Of a DNA stretch of 64,000 bases, positions 57,669 through 64,000 are shown in pieces. Origin of the DNA: Shinisaurus crocodilurus (lineage: Eukaryota; Chordata; Lepidosauria; Squamata; Shinisauridae); contig CM037876.1 of NCBI GenBank assembly GCA_021292165.1, positions 208,032,200-208,096,199 of the forward strand, in the 5' to 3' direction. Position 1 is the stretch's first letter. Each line of letters opens with the position of its first letter. The notes below the pieces were generated by a model. It was not told the DNA's origin. It was given only the letters and a program-made list of their open reading frames with translations, and searched no databases. A program made the translations under genes and the position numbers.

Positions 57669-57886
57669 GCATGTCTAGTGTAGACTGAGCAAGGACTACA
57701 TTGCCTCTGTGTAGATCTCCAGATGCTTCGTGTACTTCAACTCCCAGAAGCCCCTGCCAGTATGGCCAATGGTCAGAAATGCTGGGAGTTGGTCCATAGC
57801 AATTAGAGATCTACTTTTTGCCAACCTTGATGTATAGAACACAGAGGCAATGTAGTCCGTGCTCAGAATCTACACTAGACATGCGC
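57669..57886. mobile_element. Inverted-repeat element with about 45-bp arms
   Basis: The left arm GCATGTCTAGTGTAGACTGA then GGACTACATTGCCTCTGTGT is mirrored by ACACAGAGGCAATGTAGTCC and ATCTACACTAGACATGC. The interior carries a MITE-like palindrome (CAACTCCCAGAAGCC and GCTGGGAGTTGG). Confidence 0.65.
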
Positions 57887-59091
57887 ATTAATTGTACAGG
57901 GAGACCGAAAATACAGTCTTTGCCCTCTTAATTCTCTCCCAAATGAAGGAGAATCCAAAATTTAAAAAAGTGAAACCTCAACCAAGCTTACAGTACTTCC
58001 TGTGGCCCGGCCCAGCCCAGCCCAGCCATCCTCATGTTCTACTTTAGAAAAGGCTTGTCTGATCCAGTGCCCTCCTTTGGGGCAAGACTGCTGCCATAAA
58101 TGTGCTGAATCACAGGACCCCCTTGGGGAACAACACCCCCCCCCCCGCCTGCTCTGTGCTGCTTCTTGCTGCTACTGCAGAAGCAACACACTTTCAATGC
58201 ACTCTTCCTTTCACAGTCATGTTGTTTATCCTATTAGCAAGCTCAGTCTCCCGGGTGCCAGCACTCATTCCCTGTGCTCCTGGGTACAGCGACTAAGGAC
58301 ACATCATATTCTTCTCAGAAAGAAAAATGACCCGCAGACTCGTGGTCTACTTAGCCTTGATTCGGGTGGAATAAGCACTTGTGGGCTCTTTAAAACAGAG
58401 CAATACAATAGCCAGTGTTTAGTCTTGAATGGTGCTAGGATCCCAAACAGTTTGTGTCGTGATGAAAAGGTGAGGCAAGATGAGCTAGTAGGACATTTCC
58501 TCTTGTAAAAACGGCATTGTGCCTTTAGTCATATGATTCCCTTTGTCAACAGTGCAAAGCTGGAAATGTTACTTGACATTACAGTCAAACTCCCATTATC
58601 CACAGAGGAGGGGGAAGGCACTTTGCCCCAAACATGACTTGCTTTATTTCCCTGTGACTCAGTTCTGTATTCAGATCACATCTTTCAATAGCCCCCTGTA
58701 AAAGTCTCTTCAAATATGTAGGGTCATGAATTCCATTGAGGGGAGTGAAGAAGAATAGGGTAGATAGCAGTAAGCATCCAGTGCATCAAAAACCCAAGCT
58801 TGATCATAATTTAATTAATTCATGCTTTCTGACTTTCCTCTACAGGTCACTGCCTGCCATCCACCTTTTTAATTTGGGATGTTCAGTGACTTCGGGTCAT
58901 TTAACTTGCCTGTACTCTTTCTTCCCTGTAAACCTATGCGCAAGTTTCATTTGTTGCAGTGCTTTAATATGGATGTGATATGAGGGCATACAGAAGCAAG
59001 CCAAGATGAAAAGCCCATTGCACAAGCATCATTTTTATGTCTGACAGTGGACAGTCCAGGCTACAAAGAAGATCCAAGGGGTCCTATAGGT
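57887..59091. other. Intergenic, no recognised gene
   Basis: A C-run lies at 58134-58146. A 168-codon open frame (58002-58508) shows no domain, no homology I recognise and no gene structure, so it is not called. Confidence 0.35.
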
Positions 59092-59229
59092 CAGCCTTCC
59101 CCAAGCTGGTGCCCTCCAGATGTGTTGGACTACACCTCCCACCAACCGCAGCCAGCATGGCCTATGCTGATTGGGGATGATGGCAGTTGTAGTCAACACA
59201 TCTGGAGGACACCAGTTTAGGAAAGTCTG
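59092..59229. mobile_element. hAT-type palindromic MITE (older copy)
   Basis: The ends CAGCCTTCCCCAAGCTGGTG and CACCAGTTTAGGAAAGTCTG are imperfectly inverted, with CCTCCAGATGTGTTGGACTA mirrored by AGTCAACACATCTGGAGG. The flanking 8-mers are not clearly duplicated. Confidence 0.75.
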
Positions 59230-59295
59230 CTCTAGACTGACCTCTTGCCCTAAAAGAAGAAGCCCATTATTGCTTCAGGCATCCCACAGGGTCCT

Positions 59296-59630
59296 AACTC
59301 AGTGCTTTGCATATAAAAGAACCCAAGTTCAATGCCTGCCATCTCGGTAAGGCTGGGAAAGACTCCTTCGTGAAACCCTGCAGAGCTGCTGCCAGTCGCT
59401 GTGTAGATTCATAGATCATAGAGTTGGAAGGGGCCTACAAGGCCATCGAGTCCAACCCCCTGCTCAATGCAGGAAGCTAGAGGAGGAGCCTCCCATCCAA
59501 GTCATAACCAGGCCTGACCCTGCTCAGCTTTTCCACGCTCAGACAAGCTGAGCCAGCATGAGCCACAGGCCTGTCAGATGCTGAGTTAGGTGTCCCAGTG
59601 GTCTGACTCAGTCTAAGGCAGCTTCCTATG
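59296..59630 (+). mobile_element. tRNA-derived SINE split by a 5S SINE
   Basis: The first half runs to 59406 (AAGTTCAATGCCTGCCATCT, GCTGGGAAAGACTCCTTCGT, GCTGCCAGTCGCTGTGTAG). It resumes at about 59577 with GATGCTGAGTTAGG and ends GGTCTGACTCAGTCTAAGGC and AGCTTCCTATG. The insert is the 5S SINE at 59408-59575. Confidence 0.72.
59408..59575 (-). mobile_element. 5S-rRNA-derived SINE with CR1-like tail
   Basis: In reverse it reads GTGGAAAAGCTGAGCAGGGT, CAGGCCTGGTTATGACTTGG and ATGGGAGG, then GAGCAGGGGGTTGGACTCGA and CCTTCCAACTCTATGATCTA. It is inserted in the tRNA-derived SINE. Confidence 0.85.
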
Positions 59631-59944
59631 GGTAAAGTCCAACATAAGTCCTACTTAAAGCCCATTGAAATGAATGGGCCTTGTTAATCATAACTAACTT
59701 AAATCCCATTCACTGCAGTAGGTTTACTCTAAGTAGGACTTATGTTGGATTTTACCCATAGGAAGCTGCCTTAGACTTAGTCAGACCATTGGTCCACCTA
59801 AAGCAGTATCATCTTCTACACAGTAACTATTTAGAGTAGACCTATTGAAGTGAATGGGACTTAAGTTAGTCATTATTAACTTAAGGCCCATTCATTTCAA
59901 TGGGTCTACTCTAAGTAGGACTTAAGTTATATTTTACCCTATGT
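59583..59944. repeat. Nested palindrome of SINE end plus hairpin repeats
   Basis: The left arm (GTCTGACTCAGTCTAAGGCA, AGCTTCCTATGGGTAAAGTC, CAACATAAGTCCTACTT) reappears in reverse complement at about 59726-59803 (AAGTAGGACTTATGTTGG, TTTTACCCATAGGAAGCTGC, CTTAGACTTAGTCAGACC). A second hairpin copy follows at 59820-59940, centred on AGTCATTATTAACTT. Confidence 0.75.
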
Positions 59945-60595
59945 TCCTAATTCCTCTGTGTTATTTTTTTCTTGCACCAGCTGTACCATTTTAGATTCCA
60001 GAAGTAAAACACGCACACGGAAGCTTCTCAGTGATGTTTAAAGACCTACTCTTGAATCTATTCAATGACTCACAGCAATGTATTTTAAGAGCATTTGTTA
60101 CATTTACTTTCTTAGACTTCATAATAGCAACATTAAAAATAGCCATCTCTTTCCCTTTTAATGAGCAGACTTGTGCTTTTTGGCATGCATATCTAACACA
60201 CAGGCCAATTGAGTTGCTTTTTAAGCATAGTCATAGGTCTTTTGGAAAAATAATCACATGTGGGCTGAAACACCAGGAGAGGAGGGGTATGGCCCCTCTA
60301 CTATCCTTAAATGGTACCCCCTTAACATTCCCCACTTGTACACTGTGACAATTAATCTAGGCTACTTACCATTCCTATTATACATGGGTTGCTTCCAGAC
60401 AGGCATCTCCCAGCGCTACTTAATAATTTCTCTCCCGCTGCAAGCTGTAAGCAGAATTGCAATTAATTCTCCACACTATTGGTTGTGGGGGGTAATGCAC
60501 TTTTTCTGTGTGTACATTCCACTATGCTCCATTCACATTATTGGGCATGGCTTAGCCCTGCAGGCAGGAAATGGGAAGGTATAACTTGAGCAGCC

Positions 60596-60614
60596 TTTTT
60601 TTTTTTTTTTTTTA
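60596..60614 (+). repeat. T homopolymer
   Basis: A run of about 18 T sits in otherwise unremarkable intergenic sequence. Confidence 0.85.
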
Positions 60615-60663
60615 AATCATATTATATATAAATCAGTTATTTAATTTGCACTAACATGCTTAA

Positions 60664-60769
60664 GGCGCAATCCTATGCATGTTTAGACAGAAAAAGTCCT
60701 ACAACCCCCAGCAATGCTGGGAGTTGTAGGACTTTTTTCTCCCTGTCTAAACATGCATAGGATTGTGCC
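60664..60769. mobile_element. Near-perfect hairpin MITE
   Basis: GGCGCAATCCTATGCATGTT and TAGACAG on the left pair with CTGTCTAAACATGCATAGGA and TTGTGCC on the right. The inner AAAAAGTCCTACAACCCCCA pairs with GGGAGTTGTAGGACTTTTTT. Only a few mismatches and about 4 unpaired nt occur over about 50 bp of stem. TTAA precedes it at 60660-60663 but is not clearly repeated after it. Confidence 0.85.
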
Positions 60770-60996
60770 CATATTTATTAAAGTATGGTTGCCTGATTTT
60801 TGCCATGACTTGTAAAAATGTCTAAAAATAAAGTGTTCTAGGTGATTTTCTGATCAAAAGTGTTTCAGATTGGAAGTTATTTATTGGAAAACAAAGCACA
60901 CAAACACATTGCTAAAATGGCAGTGACCAGGAAGGTGGTATTTAAAAAAAAAAACACAATTTCTTTAATTAGCACTATAAAATTCTTTGTTTAAAG

Positions 60997-61130
60997 CAGG
61001 GGTGGGCAGCTTGTGACCCTCCAGATGTTACTGGACTGCAACTCCCATCACCCCAGACAGCATAGCCAATGGTGAGGGCTGATGGGAATTGCAGTCTAAC
61101 AACATCTGGAGAACAAGTTGCCCATACCCT
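60997..61130. mobile_element. hAT-type palindromic MITE, 8-bp TSD (7/8)
   Basis: The ends CAGGGGTGGGCAGCTTGTGA and GAACAAGTTGCCCATACCCT are flanked by GTTTAAAG (60989-60996) and ATTTAAAG (61131-61138). Confidence 0.9.
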
Positions 61131-61906
61131 ATTTAAAGTCTATTGTCTATAGAATATTTTAATTTTTAAAATATATATATATAGCTGAACAGGCATTTTA
61201 GCACTAATTAAAAGATTGATTAAAAAATAAATGGGGTGATAAAATGGCATCCACTGGAAAGGTAATGATGAAGGAATGCCAGGTTCACCTGCTCAATAAA
61301 TCACTGCTTGCATCAAATATATGCATCTTAGAAAGATGGAAGAGTAGCACTAAGAACTATCTACACCTTCAAAGATTGCATTACTATTCCTTTTTTTCTT
61401 CTCTTCCAAATGTCAGATTTTTCTGGGATCTAAGAAAAGATGAAAGAAGCTCAGGAAAACAATAGAGAACAACATTTGAAACACCATGTAGATGTTCTGT
61501 AAAAAGTGAGTGAATGAAGCATGACAATTCCACCCTAATGACCCATAATTACTGATGTCATTCAGAATGTCATTCAGATGTCATAATTACTGAATGACCC
61601 ATAATTACTAACGTCATTCAGAATCCACACTTTACCCATTAGCATAAATTGCATCCATAACCATGGATTGCAACATTAGAAACAGCGCCCTTTGACTCTA
61701 CAGTGAGGGGGCACAAGTCCTGGAAAATGCCATTTTGGCAACTGCAGCTCTGCATGTTGGATGTGATTGGAGAAAGTGGCTGAGCCAAACTGACCGTCGT
61801 GGCTGATAATAGTCTCAAGCAGCCAAATCTAAGAGAACCGGAATATGTGGTGAGAATTTTGCAAGAGAATAAGAAATGGAAAGCTGCCCCCCCTTTAAAG
61901 ATACAA

Positions 61907-62142
61907 CAGTTTGGCGTAGTGGTTAGAGTGTTAGACTGGGACTCAGGAGATCCAGGTTCTAGTCCCCACTCAGCCATGAAACTCACTGGGTGACTTTGGG
62001 CCAGTCACTGACTCAGCCTAACCTACCTCACAGGGTTGTTGTGGGGATAAAATGGAGAGGAGGATTATGTAAGCCGCCTTGGGTTCCTTGCAGGAAAAAA
62101 GGCGGGGTATAAATATAATAAATAAAATAAAAAAAATAAAAC
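61907..62142 (+). mobile_element. Sauria SINE, slightly 5'-altered
   Basis: It reads TTTGGCGTAGTGGTTAGAGT, a B box in AGGTTCTAGTCCCC, then GTGACTTTGGGCCAGTCACT and GGGTTGTTGTGGGGATAAAA. It ends GGCGGGGTATAAATATAATA and an A-rich tail. Confidence 0.92.
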
Positions 62143-62984
62143 TCAGGGATATAAGTGACCTTAAAGCACATTTATGAGACTTCTTGTGACTGTGATGTGC
62201 AGAACAGCAACAGGGTGTTACCCGAGACAAGTCATACCAAAATGGGTTAAACCATGTATCTCAATCTGCTAGCTGTGGCATACAAGATGTGTCATTCATG
62301 TGGCATACACGCATGCGCACACACGTACATACAAGATGTGTCATTCACAGAGTGCAATGATATTGAATGAGTTCATTATCTTCACTACACTGGACTTGAA
62401 AGCAAATTAATTCCCTGGAAAATTCTGTTGATGGTAACAATACATGCTGTCCCTCAAACTGTGACAAGAAGAGTGCATGGCTTCAGAAGCAGTCCAATTA
62501 GGTTATTGTATTAGTGAACATTTATTTATAATTTGATTTGATTGCTGTATTTGCTTTAGCGTGTGTGCATATATTAACTGATTGGCTTTGCGCAGGGTGC
62601 AAAAAAGTAGCCAATTATATCCTAGAAAAGCCATTATTTTCATTAGTGTAAGTGAAGAGGTATTAAAACTTGCAAGTAAACCTGATCCTGTAGCCACAAA
62701 GGAGGTTGCTTTTTAAATTCTTTTTACTGAGCCACTGTATGAAAAGCACTTAGAACACCCTAAAGCTTTATATAGATACAAAATATTATTACGTAGGGTC
62801 TCATACATAAATGCAAGGTGGCCATGAAGATAACAGAATTATTGAAGATAACAGAAAGATAACAGAAATGACAGTTAGAATGATAAAGATATCATTCTAG
62901 TATCACATTCTTTATCATTCCTATTAAAGATAACAGAAACGACAGAATTGAAATAAATGTCATCCATTCATTTTTGACTGAAGC

Positions 62985-63375
62985 AGCTCGAGAGGTTCTC
63001 TGAAAGACCACTTGACTCTTGCACGATGCAGCCTGCTCGCTGAAATCTTTGGATGTGGCTTTACTGTGCATTGGTGGGTATGCGTGATGGCCTTCTTTGC
63101 AGTGGCACCTGAGGCTCTGGAATTCCCTCTCTCAGGAGATATATCTGCCCCTCTCCCTCTTTTCTTTGTGATGGATGGTAAAGACCATTCTTTCTAAAAT
63201 GATTGATCCCCCCCCTTCCCCTACTTTGTGCTTTTCGTGGTGGCTGTTTTCAATTATAACTGTCCTCCCTGTTGTTTATTGTCATTTGATTGCATTTTGT
63301 TTTAGTTATGTTGCCTTTTTATTATGCATTTCTTACTGTTTTATGCTGCTTTAGGGGCTCTTGGTAGAAAAAGAA
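62985..63375 (+). repeat. Decayed L2-like LINE 3' end
   Basis: The frame fragment AFFAVAPEALEFPLSGDIS followed by LPLFFVMDGKDHSF recalls the conserved FSVAAPRLWNSLP...F region. Tail-like TTTAGTTATGTTGCC and ATGCTGCTTTAGGGGCTCTT follow. Confidence 0.55.
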
Positions 63376-63465
63376 CACAGAAATCAATATTAACGTAACA
63401 CTGGAATTAACATTTTTTTGTTACAGTTATCATGTATCTGCCAGAAGCGTGAGTTTCCTAAAAAC

Positions 63466-63515
63466 AACAACCAACCAACCAACCAACCAAACTAAACTAC
63501 TACTACTACTACTGC
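63466..63515 (+). repeat. (AACC)n and (TAC)n simple repeats
   Basis: Five ACCA/CCAA tetramers are followed by ACTAAACTACTACTACTACT. No gene was recognised from here to the window end. Confidence 0.8.
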
Positions 63516-64000
63516 ACTATTACTGCTACTCCCTGCCTCCCCCCCCCCCAGGCCAGGATCTAAAGAGCTGCTTTAGCTTCTCACAAAGCTTTCCTTATCA
63601 CTAATCGTTTTTGCAGTAAATGTCTTCAAAGTGAATGGGTGAGTGATTCATAGGTTAGATAATGTCTGGGAAAGTGTCTCCTGTGACCTATGACTTTTTC
63701 AGTCATGGGAGTGAAACTGAGGTGACGTGTGCAGGGCAAATCACTGTCTTGATAGGAAACAAAAGATCCGGATAGGAGGAGGTCATCTGAATCTAGATTC
63801 ACATGCCCTAGCTCAAAATGTACAGAATAAACACCAGCATCTCTTTTTCTGCCCAGATAACTATTACTATATGAATTAGAATAACCATGACACACTGTGG
63901 AGGCAGGGGTACTATTTAGGAATTGTCCCCCCCTGCTCCGTATTTCTAACAACAAGTAATCATTCCTCAAATGGACCAACATATTAGGTAAGTATGCCGA

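Noticed and set aside
58002..58508. 168-codon open frame on the + strand
   Set aside because: No recognisable family, low-complexity start (GCCCAGCCCAGCCCAG), a C-run inside, and no splice or promoter context.

Overview
This window is nuclear DNA from a squamate reptile (lizard or snake). Three copies of the tRNA-derived Sauria SINE, 5S-rRNA-derived SINEs with CR1-like tails, CR1 and L2-like LINE ends and many small hAT-type elements all point there. No prokaryotic, organellar or viral sequence was recognised. The species cannot be named from the sequence.

Two protein-coding genes lie head to tail on the + strand. The first (118-7399, 3' UTR to about 9.5 kb) is the last five coding exons of HPS5, a BLOC-2 subunit used in making lysosome-related organelles. 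The second (coding 17646-32315, 3' UTR to about 33.76 kb) is a complete SAAL1 gene: 12 coding exons give an uninterrupted 473-residue protein, one short of the human length as I recall it. Every SAAL1 junction keeps frame, and one intron is best explained as a GC-AG intron. A CpG-rich block at 16140-16720 is the likely SAAL1 promoter. HPS5 and SAAL1 are also neighbours in the same orientation in human, where serum amyloid A genes lie between them. No SAA exon was seen here by eye.

Between the genes (9.5-16 kb) lie a nested LINE/DNA-element/5S-SINE stack, two copies of a short DNA element, and a 5'-truncated non-LTR retrotransposon on the - strand. Its 785-codon reverse-transcriptase frame is open, but the endonuclease part upstream is broken by a stop and a frameshift.

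Downstream of SAAL1 (33.8-64 kb) no gene was found. The region is a mosaic of LINE fragments, SINEs, Tigger-like elements and hAT-type elements. Many hAT copies have 8-bp target-site duplications readable by eye. The most striking structure is at 44414-45644: a 1231-bp element flanked by the perfect 8-bp duplication ATAGATTG, with GAGTC-rich ends, CCG/CTC-rich inverted arms, and a core of five head-to-tail 93-bp units plus one unit in opposite orientation. Other points of interest are the four 5S-headed SINE copies, a perfect 19-bp hairpin at 56411-56457, and several long near-perfect palindromes.
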